The notes under the pieces are model-generated. The model made no database searches. It was not told where the DNA came from and was given only the letters and a program-made list of their open reading frames with translations. The position numbers and the translations under genes are program-made. 64,000 bases of DNA from contig OX387190.1 in assembly GCA_947561395.2 (NCBI GenBank), forward strand, positions 10,596,858-10,660,857, read 5' to 3'. The stretch is from Buxus sempervirens. Taxonomy: Eukaryota > Streptophyta > Magnoliopsida > Buxales > Buxaceae. Shown here in pieces: positions 1 through 10,271 of this stretch. Position 1 is the stretch's first letter. Every line of letters starts with the position of its first letter.

Positions 1-3000
1 TACAGATTGGTGTGAAAAGCAGAAAAACGAAGCATATTATAGAGGACGAGATCAGACGGAGACTAGCAGAGCCTCCACGGGTAGCTGAGGATGATGATCA
101 TTTTGTCTACCCTAGCGGGATCGACACAGAGGCTGAGAGGGCCCAGTATAGAGCAGCACACCATGCATCCCTGGAGTCAGAGTTTGAGCGGAGAGAGATG
201 CAGAGACATGGATTTGAGAGAGGCGGTCATTCTGGGGCTGGTGGGTCGGCTTCTTTGAGGCGTTCTCATTCTACGAGAATGCCTGATTATCCTGTGGACC
301 CTGACACACATAGATCATCAGATGCGAAGCAGAAGAGGCTGAAAGATTCTTGGAGTGGAGGATCAGTTAGAAAGAAGATGGGTAAGTTCATATCTCGGTT
401 CTTCATATTCAACCATATCCCTGCACATGCAACTTCCTCTCCGCATTTTAAGAGTATGGTTGACGTTATTCAGGAGTCTGGGGTTGGAGTCCTACCTCCT
501 ACACCGAAAGAGATCATGGGGGTTTATTTGGATGATGAAGAGAAAGAGATGCTGACATTTATTAAATCTTTGCGTCCATATTGGGAGAGATTCGGGGTTT
601 CAATTATGTGTGATGGTTGGACAGGCCCTACGAAGCTGTCAATCATCAACTTTATGGTCTATTGTAGAGGCAAGGCCGTCTTTTTGAAGTCTGTAGATGC
701 CTCAGATAAAATCAAGGATTCAGAGTACATCTTTGGTTTACTAGAGGAGGTGATCAGAGAGGTTGGGATACATCTCGTTGTACAGATTGTTACAGACAAT
801 GGGAGTGCCTTTAAGAAGGCTGGTGAAATGATACAGGCGAAGTACCCCATATACTGGACCCCTTGTGCTGCACATTGTATAGACCTGATGTTAGAGGCCA
901 TTGGGAAGAGGAAGAGGGTGAAGAAGACACTACAAGATGCTCGGAAGTTGACTACATTTATTTATAATCATAATTATGTGTTAGCGAAGATGAGAGCAGT
1001 ATGTCATGGAGATATAATCAGGCCGGGGATTACTAGATTTGGTACAAATTATATTGCCTTGGATAGCATGCTCCGACACAAGCAAGGATTGAGAACCTTA
1101 TTTACTAGTGAGGATTGGGGTGCTTGCTCTCATAGTCGCACTGAGAAGGGGAGGGAAGTAGAGGATATCGTTCTTCGTGGCAGCTTTTGGGATGGTGTGA
1201 AGGAAGTTGTCGATATATTGGAGCCCATTTACAAGGTGCTACGGATTGTTGATACAGATTCATTCCCGACCCTCGGTTCCATCTATGAGAGCATGAGGGT
1301 GATGAAAGAACAAGTTCAAATTGTCGTAGAGTCGTCCTACCAGTGGGTCCACAAAATCATTGATAATCGTTGGATTAAATCGATGGATCATCCCATACTT
1401 TTGGCAGGTAATTAATTTATAATATTAATTAAGGTTTGTTGATTTTTTTTATACTTATACTTCTTTGATAATGCTAAATTGTTTATTAATTCTCATTTTC
1501 TTTTCAAACACAATAACAGCACATTACTTTAACCCAAAATATCACTACAAGGACAACCTTGGGATGCGCGCAGATATGTGGACAGCTGTGCTGATGGTTT
1601 ATTCCCTCCTCGATCCCAATTCTACCGGGCAGGCAGATTTCGGCAATGAGGTAAATAAATTCTATATAAATAATAAATAAGTGCTCTATCAATTGTAATT
1701 TGGAATCTTTTCCTCAATTTTTACTAAATTCTGAACATGCTCTTGCAGTTGATCAAGTTTAGAGATGCAATGGAATCATTTGGAATGACGACTGCCATTG
1801 CCTCGCGGAGTACGATGATGCCATGTATGTAATTTACTACATTTTGGTAAATCATTTAGAATTTCTAAATTTATTTTATGCTTATTGAAAATCATTACAC
1901 GTTTCAGGCGAGTGGTGGGCCATGTACGGAGCTTGTGCTCCCACTGTGTCAAAGCTTGCGTGTCGGATTCTCGCTCAGACTGCATCCTCATCTGCTTGCG
2001 AGCGTAACTGGAGCACCTTTGCGTTGATTCATACAAAGCAAAGGAACCGGCTGGCCTATCAGAAGCTACAAAAGCTCGTGTTTTGTCACTACAACATGAG
2101 ATTACGAGCGAAACAGCTGGAGATCGAGACACAGCGTAGTAGTGCATATGTTGACGACCTTCTGGACATCCTATGCAGCAACCGGATTGATGAAGACAAC
2201 CCATTCTCAGAATGGGTGAGGACTGCGGAGTTAGACGAGCCTAATGGTGGGCCAAGTTCAGTCGTTGCTCGCGCCACAGCAGAGATGGGGATTGATGTTG
2301 ATGCTGTTATGGAGGAAGAGAGGGGATTTCCTTCTGTTGACTCTTTTGATAGAGATACCAGCGTAGTGCCCCCTTCAGTTTCTACAGCAGCAGCGACGCC
2401 CTCAGTCCCAGTTCAGTCAGTTGAGGGTACAGAGTCTGACTCCGAGGATGGAGATAGTGGCGATGGTGGAGGGTCTGATGATGATGACGACGATGATGGT
2501 GGAGATGATCATCAGGGAGGTGGAGGACAATCACATAGGCCAGGGGTTAGTCCTTTCACTGGGGAGGCAGTGTACACACATGCCACCCAGGACACCCACC
2601 ATGGAGGGCGATACAGTCAGGGTGATCAGTCAGATCCAGAGCCACGTACTTTTCAGAGGCGGGGTAAGGGGAAGGAGAGGATTGGTGCCCAGGACGAGGA
2701 TGAGATGTCTCGATCGTTTATGAGTATGGACATGGAGGGATCTAGCAGTACATCTTCACGTAGTTATGGGGATCAGAGTGGGCAGTATGGAGGATATGCA
2801 TATCCATATCCTGGGTAGTTTCACACATCTGACAGCTATGGGTTATTTGATTTTCCCTCATATCCAGTTGCACCAGCTCCATATCCAGCTGCATACAGAT
2901 ATGGGTATGTCCCAGTGCCAGTGCCAGTCCCAGCTATCCCATATCCGTATGGTTATTATCCTCCACCAGTCGTAGCAGAGGAGGAGGAGGAGGAGGAAGA

Positions 3001-3232
3001 GGAAGAAGATGAGGATGCGGGTGTTATTATTATGAGGGAGTATTATGATGAGTGTCCTCCTGTGGGCTTTATTGTGGATTTAGATCAGGATGAGTATGAG
3101 GAGGTTGTGCGTCGTTACAGAAGTCAGTACGCAGGGCGCACGTCATGGAGGCGATATGTTCACATGCTTGAGAGACGACGACAGCAACAACATCAGCATT
3201 TCCAGCCTTCTAGACATTCTACTTCTTATTGA
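1..3232 (+). CDS. hAT-superfamily transposase gene (DUF659 type), four exons, 5' end outside the window
   Basis: Transposase of a hAT DNA transposon. Reading starts in frame at the window edge, so the N-terminal BED zinc finger is cut off. Exons read as 1-1407, 1520-1650, 1749-1824 and 1908 onward; every junction is GT-AG and keeps frame. Counting from base 12, the DUF659/RNase H-like core has CDGW (Asp near residue 201) and TDNGSA (Asp near 262), then a PCAAHCIDL motif. Exon 4 gives SSSACERNWS, the hAT dimerisation region with its catalytic Glu. An acidic, low-complexity tail follows. A TAG at 2816-2818 stops the frame, yet the same frame stays open for 137 more codons to TGA at 3230-3232, encoding Tyr/Pro-rich, Glu-rich and RR-rich stretches. 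The original protein therefore probably ended at 3232. Apart from this TAG no break is visible, so the copy is young. Domestication is a less likely alternative. Confidence 0.9.
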
Positions 3233-3995
3233 TCTTTGTAGTTTGTACTTTGTAATCTTGTGACTCTTGTCTCTTATCTCTTGACTCTCTTGTAGACTTT
3301 TACTTTGTATTTTGCATTTTTTGCAATTTGTCTTTTTAATTTTTATGATTATTAATCTATGTGCCTATGACTTTGTTTTACACATGTAAGTATGTAACAC
3401 ATGTTACAAAGTGTGATGTAATGTGCTTACAGTTGTAGCCTTGTAATTGTTTATGTTCATGTGTTTGTATTTGACTATTTGTTCATAAATTAGATCAAAT
3501 ACTTACTTATTCTATCTATTTTTACATATAAATTGTATAAAATCATGTCTATTATGTTATTTTAGCTTAATTATGTTTTTTATTTTTAAAACAGGCATTT
3601 CGTCGGCGTGCCGCCAATTTCGGCGAAATGGCCCTTCTGACAGTTTAATTTCATCTTTTTTAATCAAAAAAGGCGTTTCGGCGGCGTGCCGCCGATTTCG
3701 CCAAAAATGCTGTTTCGAGCCATTTCGTCGGAATTTCAGTGAAATTTCGTCAGAATTTCGTTTCGGCCGCCTAGCGGCGCACCCCGAATCACCGAAAAGT
3801 CGATCCTTGGTTAGCACTTCTCCGTTCCCCCATTTCTCAAATCTTCTCCCCCCTTTATCAAATTTTTTGCAATTTGGCACTCAAAATCTTTTTTCTGCTT
3901 CGATTGAAAGAGAAAGAAACCTAATTTTAGGCTTCCTTAGTCACATTTGAGCACTTGGGCGCTTTGAAGGTTTAGACCTCAAGGTTTAAAAAAAA
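3233..3995 (+). mobile_element. 3' flank of the hAT element with GC-rich subterminal motifs
   Basis: After the transposase stop there is an AT-rich 3'UTR-like stretch, followed at 3595-3790 by a GC-rich block of repeated motifs around GGCGTGCCGCC and TTTCG. A perfect 7-bp-arm palindrome lies at 3679-3694 (CGGCGGC-GT-GCCGCCG). hAT transposases bind repeated subterminal motifs, so this block could be the 3' subterminal region. A terminal inverted repeat could not be placed with certainty; CAAGGTTTA at about 3979 resembles the start of the MITE terminus at 62840 but points outward. The block could also be a separate small MITE. Confidence 0.45.
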
Positions 3996-4739
3996 CGTTT
4001 TCTCATGCGTTTAGGGTTCTAATTATTATAGAATTGCATGAAATTTTTTAACATGTTATGTAACAACACCCAATCTATTAATGGATGTTGTTACAATTTT
4101 CTTTTTTTTAAGAAAATTAGAATTTTTTTGAATTAATTCTGACGAAAATTCTTTCAAAATTAAGATAAAATAAATAAAATTAATCTTATATGCTCAAAAA
4201 TAATGTAATATTAGAGGAACAATATATCAAAAGATCTTATAAGTTTGAATAATTTTGGGGACTATAAATATTATTTATTTATTTAACTCGAAAATTAAGA
4301 AACATTTTAATAAAAATTATTAAAATTAGACAATAGAATTAGTAAAAAGGTATAGGTTAATTAGACATTATTCATCAAAAAAAAAGGTCTAGGTTAATTA
4401 TATATGGAGTATGGGCATCCGATCTATTGATGGGTATCAATACTTTTATTTTTATGTAAACAGACTATTTAATTATTTATTTAAAACGAAAAATCATTTA
4501 AAAATAAAAAAAAGTAAAAAAATTTTGTTTTAAGTACATATAATCGAGATAATACTTTGACTACTTTCTTACAAATATTATAAAACTAAGTGCTTTATAA
4601 ACTAATTAAAAATACTGTTAATTTAATTAAAATATTACAAAATGAGGGAAAAAATCAAACAAAAAAAAGTTGACGATTAATACAAAAAATGACATTACAT
4701 TTTTACCACTAGTTGATTATATTTATAGTGACATTCTAT
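3996..4739. other. AT-rich spacer, no gene seen
   Basis: Very AT-rich sequence between the two hAT copies. No coding signal, domain or clear terminal repeat is visible. Confidence 0.6.
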
Positions 4740-4915
4740 TCAACCTTTTGAAATTGACAGGTAGTCTAACAGGCAAGCAGTGGTTCTTAGCAATTGGCAC
4801 TTGTCAGTTGATTTTGACTCCTGAGGCTGAGGCCAAGGCAATTGTCAGTTGGCAGTTGGCAATTAACGATCGATAGTTGGCAGTTAGCAACTGGCAATTG
4901 GTTGTGATTATTCCT
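4740..4915. repeat. cluster of TTGGCA/CAATTG motifs upstream of the second hAT copy
   Basis: Short motifs such as GTCAGTTGGCAGTTGGCAAT, TAGTTGGCAGTTAGCAACTG and GGCAATTGG recur in both orientations within about 170 bp, next to a repeated CTGAGGCTGAGG. The cluster lies just upstream of the remains of a hAT BED-finger region, where subterminal transposase-binding repeats would be expected. That role is inferred. Confidence 0.4.
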
Positions 4916-4999
4916 GAGGACTGAGGCTGAGGGCTAGGGCTATGGTATAGACTATACAATGATGGCATCTACGTCCGATAGTGTAGGTGGTGGTGATTA

Positions 5000-5892
5000 T
5001 GTGGAGTGGAGTGGTGGGGATGGGTGGAGGAATGGTATAGGATAGAGCCATGGACACGATATCAAGGGGATAGGAATGAGATGGTGTGTAATTACTATCA
5101 TCACTTAAAAAATGTTCAGGTGGGCGTATCTAGACTGAGGATGCAGTTGGCACACAACAATAAAGATTTTTTAACTTGCTCGATAGTGCTAGTTGAAGTG
5201 AACAAGCAGATGCGTGATGACCTACAGGGCGACACGAAGAGTAGGAAGGAGAAGCACCTGCAGTAAGAGGTTAGACGGAGGCTATCAGAGCCTCCATAGG
5301 TCCCCTTGGATGATGATGATGAAGAGGACATTGCCTACCCTGCGAATATTGAACAGAGGCTGAGAGGGCAAAGTACAAAGCACAGGATCGTGTATCCCTA
5401 CAATCGGAGTTTGACGAGAGAGAGGCAGAGGTATAGACTTGAGAGAGGTGGTCCCTATGGCAATTGTAGTGGTATGGAGCGTATGAAAGCAAATACAAGG
5501 GGATCAGGTTCTGGGGATGGGACTATCAAGCATTCTCAGTCCACAAGAATGCCAGGTTATCCCTTGGATCCTTCGCTGCACAGATCCTCAGGTTTGAGGT
5601 AGAAGAGCGTGAAGAACATTTCAAGAAGTGGAGGTTTCAAAGAGAAGATGATGAAATTTATATCCCGGTTCTTCATATGCAACCATATTCTAGCAAATAC
5701 AGCCTCATCCCCTTACTTTAAGAACATGGTTGATGTTATCCAAAGTTTGGGGTAGAAGTGGTACCTCCGACCCTAAAGAAGATCATGGGGGTGTACTTAG
5801 AGAATGAAGAGAAGTAGATGCTCGATTTCATTCGATCTTTATGGCCACAATAGGAGAGATTCGGAATTACAATCATGTGTGATGGTTGGACC
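5000..5892 (+). pseudogene. decayed hAT transposase, N-terminal half (relative of the copy at 1-3232)
   Basis: This segment parallels the first hAT copy and extends further upstream, into a BED zinc-finger-like region at about 5078-5190. There VCNYYHHLKN and the following Arg-Leu-x-x-x-Leu-Ala pattern resemble a BED finger with expected metal ligands substituted. It then matches the first copy's RRRL-EPP, STRMP-YP-DP, RFFI-NHI and IMCDGWT segments. A TAA after HLQ near 5263 and further frame shifts mark it as dead. Homology stops at 5892, right after the CDGWT codons, where an LTR-like sequence starting TGTAATATCC begins. The rest of this hAT copy was not found downstream. Confidence 0.8.
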
Positions 5893-6640
5893 TGTAATAT
5901 CCAGATTTTGAGAATTTTAGTGCTTTCCTGTGTTTGAGATAATTTGAATTAAGCTTGAGGCTTTTCTGTTATTTAATGAGTTATATATTGAATTAGTGGT
6001 GATTAATTTATATTAATTAATTGGATGATTTAATTTATTTGTGATTTGTCTCTCTTGTTTTGGATGCAGGATTATTTATATCTCAATTGCAATAATTTCT
6101 ATGAATTATAGTGAAATTTGCGATTTATTGAAGACTTACATGATTTGATATGATTTAATTAAAGTTTATATGTTATTAAATGGTTTATTATGTTTTGATT
6201 GGTTCAGAGCTTTGGAATATGGTTGTTGGGTGTTTTAGAGTCAAACCTTAGGTTATTTTTCAATGTCTAGTTGTGATTGGTTCTTAGGGGTGCAGTACAA
6301 TAGTCTATATAGGCCTATGAAGCACCAAATCAACAGTTAAGTTATTTGAAACCCTTGGTTTGAGTTCAGTCGACAGAAGCCAACTGAAATCTCTCTCCCT
6401 TTCCTTCTCTAATCCTTCTTCTACTCTTCTCCATTTCGGTCCATAGAGAATTGTTCGGAGATTGAGGTTTGTTAGTTCTTGGTGCTAGTAGAGCTGCTGG
6501 TTGAGGCTAGAAGGTAGAGTTTGAGTTGTTAGATTTTGAGTTGCAGTAGCAGCTGCTCTTGGATCTGAAAACAATTGCCCCCACCAACAGCCAATTCTCT
6601 GTGATCATATCCCAAAACATATTTCGCGCACCTCCCTTGC
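5893..6640 (+). mobile_element. LTR fragment inserted in, or joined to, the second hAT copy
   Basis: Starts TGTAATATCCAGATTTTGAG, close to the start of the reverse LTR ending at 28464 (TGTAAAACCCTGGAATTTTG). A TATA-like TCTATATAGG lies at about 6311, followed by a pyrimidine-rich leader, the layout of a plant LTR promoter. The right boundary is not clear and no target-site duplication was found, so this is a fossil fragment. Lineage cannot be assigned. Confidence 0.5.
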
Positions 6641-6654
6641 AGGTAAGGGCCCAA

Positions 6655-8256
6655 CACGGGGTGCCCAGATCCTCCAAAAATCAAGAGAATAATATACAAG
6701 TGTATCTACAGGGAATAAAATGGTCTGGTCTCACAAGAAAACGCTGCCACTACCGAGTTGGGATGTAAACAGTCACTCGTAAAAATGACTTTGGAGTCAG
6801 AGTGAGGGTAATAGGTTTGATTACAATTTGAGAAAGCCCGTAAACACCAAAATTTCCCAACCCGAGGTTAGTTACTCTAAGGCTTACATGTAGCCTAAAA
6901 TGAGTTTAATTCAACACTGGCTTGCACAAAAAAAAGGGAACTAAATCTGATGTCAATTAAGGTTTACTTCACACATCCAGTCTGTTAAGACCGGATTGGG
7001 TTTTTTCTGCAGTATTTGATCTAACACACTGATCAGGCCCTTTTTGGTCAACCTTTCATGATGCACCGGGTCCCCATTGATATTGGTAAATTACAACATA
7101 AATAATTACTTGAAGTTGGTTTCCATCAAATCAAATGGAAGATTACTCATGTATAATGTCCTATACAATGTATAGAGACTTATCTGTCTGTTCATTTGTA
7201 GAAGAGAATATTCAATTAATTTCATTGAACCAATGAAATACATTGGGCAGATCTGTATACAATGACTGGATCTAGTCTGTGAGACTGGATGAACAACATC
7301 AATATTTAGGCAATACAGAAAATAGCAGGTGAAACATGTCACAAATGATTTGATTGATTCAGTATGGAAAATTAAACAATCTAACAGATCGATTAAGATT
7401 TAATCTAATCAAATTGACTTGTAAAATCAGGGATGCAGAAATTTTATCATATGGAGATTTATCCCATCTGATAGACCAGTTAAGTATAAAATAGAAGAAC
7501 CAAGTCTATCAAGCCGGATACAGTGTCTTACTATTGGACATTCAGGGAAATAGCAAAATAGCTTCTATTAAATTAGAAACATTCAGCATGTATTCATTCA
7601 AATCAGAGATCAAATTACAGAATGAGAGGATTAAAATACAGAAAAATGCCTGGAAATCTGTAAAGTTGGAAGCCCTTTAATAATGATTAATTGGCTCCTT
7701 CTCTATCATGATTGTCCCTCTCGCTCTCTCTAAAATTGATTTAGAAGGTTTAGGGAGCAGAGATTTACAGAAGATTGTGAAAAGGTCCATGAGCATCTGG
7801 CTTGGCAGACCAGATGTGCCACACCAGCCAAAAAGTTCTAGAATCTCCCTCATTGTAAGTCTCAAATTTATAAAATCTGGCTGGTTTGTGTGGGCGGCCG
7901 CCAGGGGAGGGGGCAGGGCGGCATCAGGCTTCACAGGCCAGAGGAGGGACATCACTTCTGTGACACCGGATGTGCACATCCAGTTCCTCATGCCGGATGT
8001 GTCCCCAATATTTACAATCTTGCCATTTTCACAATTTTTCTCCCTATTTCTTGATTTTAAAACCTTCTTAAATGCAATTTTCTTCATTTCTTTCAATTTA
8101 TGGGTTTATTCAAATGTAATTTAACATTTTGAAAAACCATTTTCAAGATTTTACATCAATTTCAACCCTTATCTCCAACTTTTGGAATTTTCTTCTGCTT
8201 TTTGGCATTTTTCAAGCTTTCTTGGGTTAATAAAATGCAAATTTGGGTGCCTAACA
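6655..8256 (-). mobile_element. LTR of Tat/Ogre-like type, reverse orientation
   Basis: Read on the minus strand the sequence begins TGTTAGGCACCCAAATTTGC at 8256, much like other LTR starts in this window (TGTTAGCACC, TGTAAGCACC). Toward its far end lies GCTGCCACTACC at about 6745, resembling the gtcGCCACTgcc motif that the other LTRs carry near their 3' ends. Short inverted motifs built on CCGGAT/ATCTG recur inside, for example ACCGGATGTGCACATCCAG near 7962. The left boundary and target duplication are uncertain. Confidence 0.5.
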
Positions 8257-8379
8257 CATACCTAAAACTGTTTTCACCCAATCTAACTTAGATCCAACCA
8301 TATTACTCATCCATCACTATTTACAACTCAATATAGTAATAAGTTATCAGTTCTATCTTCAGTAATCAACTCACAACAA

Positions 8380-9720
8380 ACGCCTCCAAATTGTCTCGTT
8401 TGTAGGTGCCATCCATTTTGTTTTAAATGATTCATGTGCCCATAATTATCATCATCATCATGAGCCAGTTCCAACCAAAGTAGGGTCAACACAAATCTTG
8501 TCTCTCCATCCCACTCTATCAAAAATCCTATCTTCAGTTAGTCTATGTTTTTGTAAGCCTTAAGTTATACACTCCATCCATGTATTTTTTAGGTCTTTCT
8601 CTTGTTCGTTGAGGCCCTTTAATATGCATACCTGCACACCTTCTTACAGGTGCATCTCTAGGTCTCCGCTTTACACGACTAAACCATCTTAAACCTCTTC
8701 CACGTCATCCCTAATGCATGCTATGTTTAATTATTTTCAAAGTCTTCAATTCTTATTTTGTCTTTCTTAGTTTCCCACAAGTCCATCTTAGCATCCTCAT
8801 TTCAATAACAATCATCTTATGAATAATTTTGATTCTTTGCCGCCCAAAATTCTGCACCAGACAACATAGTTGGTACAATTACTGTCATAAACTTGCCCTT
8901 TAATTTAAATAGAACACGCTTATCACACAAAACCCTAGAAGCACCCCCTCCACTTAAGCCAACCAGCTCTAATTCTATGTGCAACATCTTCATCAATTTT
9001 ACCATCTTTTTGTACCATTAATCCAAGATTAAAGGGATATCCTGATTGTCTATTCTAATAGTTTCATTAGTTATATTGTTATTTGTGTTAAATGGCATTT
9101 GATATATTCAATCTTCTGCACGGCTTATTTTAAAACCATTTGATTGTAAAGTGTCTCTCTGCAATTCTAGCTTAATATTTACTTCTTCGCTAGTGTGACC
9201 CATCAATACTACATCATCTGTAAATAACACACACCAAGGCACCTCATCTTGAATATGACTCGTTAACTCATCCATAACTAATGCAAAAGGACAAGGACTA
9301 ATAGTTTCCCCTTGATGCAAACCTATCTTAACCAAGAAATCAGTTGTCTCACAGAGTTGAGGCTCCCTCATACATATCCTTCATTGCATCAATATATCTC
9401 ATTGGTACACCTTTTTTTTACAAAGTCCACCAAATTAATTCTCTTGGAATCCTACCATATGTTTTTTTCTAAATCAACAAAAACCATATGCAAATCTTTT
9501 TTCCTTTCTCTAGACTTTTCTATTAACTGTCTAAGTAAAACTATAGCTCCAATAGTGAATCTTCTAGGCATAAATCCAAACTGGGTTTTAGTCACTATAG
9601 TTATTAGACTTAATCTATGTTCAATCACTCTCTCCTATAATTTCATAGTGAGACTCGTAAGTAAATGATTTTTATGCTCATAATTCTACCAACTGGATAG
9701 ACATTGGCAAGCTCAAAGAA
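8380..9720 (-). mobile_element. RTE-clade LINE fragment, reverse transcriptase and C-terminal part
   Basis: On the minus strand the reverse-transcriptase motifs appear in order from high to low coordinates. They are VFVDLEKTYGR at about 9490-9460, IGLHQGETISPCPFALVMDE at about 9320-9260, and LFTDDVVLMG (FADD box with Ala to Thr) at about 9230-9200. Downstream are LCDKRVLFKLKGKF and MLSGAEFWAAKNQ at 8950-8830, then an FVLTLLWLELA tail ending in a short CAT trinucleotide run at 8452-8462. These match plant RTE-type endonuclease/reverse-transcriptase LINEs. The 5' end is missing (normal LINE truncation) and the frame is broken several times, so it is dead. Confidence 0.8.
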
Positions 9721-10121
9721 CTGGTATAGTCCATGATTTATAATAATCATAACCCATCTTACTTCCTACAATTTTATGGAAAAAAAAATTTAAAGTGTGG
9801 AACAAATGCACAAAAACTGTCTTATGTTAACATTTGTCTACGAAAGCCGAACATCAAACAATAACATCTCCTTGGAGCTCCACAAAATTGTGAAATCTGA
9901 CTTAAGTATCCAAACATAAAGAAAAGGAGGAAGGAAGGCATCTATAAGTCCTGACTTCAGAATTCATAATTTTTATTAATATCAAGTAATTCTAAAAATT
10001 AATCAAAGTCATGAGATTGAGATTTCAGCACTTTTATAAGAAAAGGTAAAAACAAAATATTCTTCTAATTCCTATGAAAACAAAATTAGTTCAAGAAATA
10101 TGGAAGTAATGCATTAACCAA
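9721..10121 (-). other. intron-like sequence downstream of the FAM32A-like coding exon
   Basis: AT-rich sequence following the GT donor at 10122-10121 (minus strand). No further coding exon of the gene is recognisable here. Confidence 0.5.
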
Positions 10122-10122
10122 C

Positions 10123-10271
10123 CTGTTGAAATATCGTTTTCAGTGACTTGAGACATTTGATCGTGCTGCTTCTTGTGTTTCTTCTTCTTCTTAATCGCGC
10201 CTGCCTTCACGTCCAAAGCTTTCCCCTTCAGCTTCAGCTTGCCATTGACAACATTCTCATAAGCAGACATC
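10123..10271 (-). CDS. FAM32A-like: FAM32A-like protein, first coding exon only
   Basis: The minus-strand exon starts one base before ATG (10270), after an AG acceptor at 10273-10272, and ends at 10123 before a GT donor. It encodes 49 residues plus one base, opening MSAYENVVNGKLKLKGKAL, then DVKAGAIKKKKKHKK. This is the conserved N-terminus of the plant FAM32A family: small, lysine-rich nuclear proteins (the human member is a spliceosome/nucleolar-associated factor). The family C-terminus, normally ending in an EHYDIPKVGPG-like motif, was not found in the 10 kb downstream on this strand. Either the next intron runs past the left window edge or the gene is truncated. The start is supported by the family pattern and by the 5'UTR intron acceptor immediately before the ATG. 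Confidence 0.85.

Noticed and set aside
7677-8124. Opposed open frames of about 138 codons
   Set aside because: They lie within an LTR-like region with no recognisable domain; open on both strands by chance.
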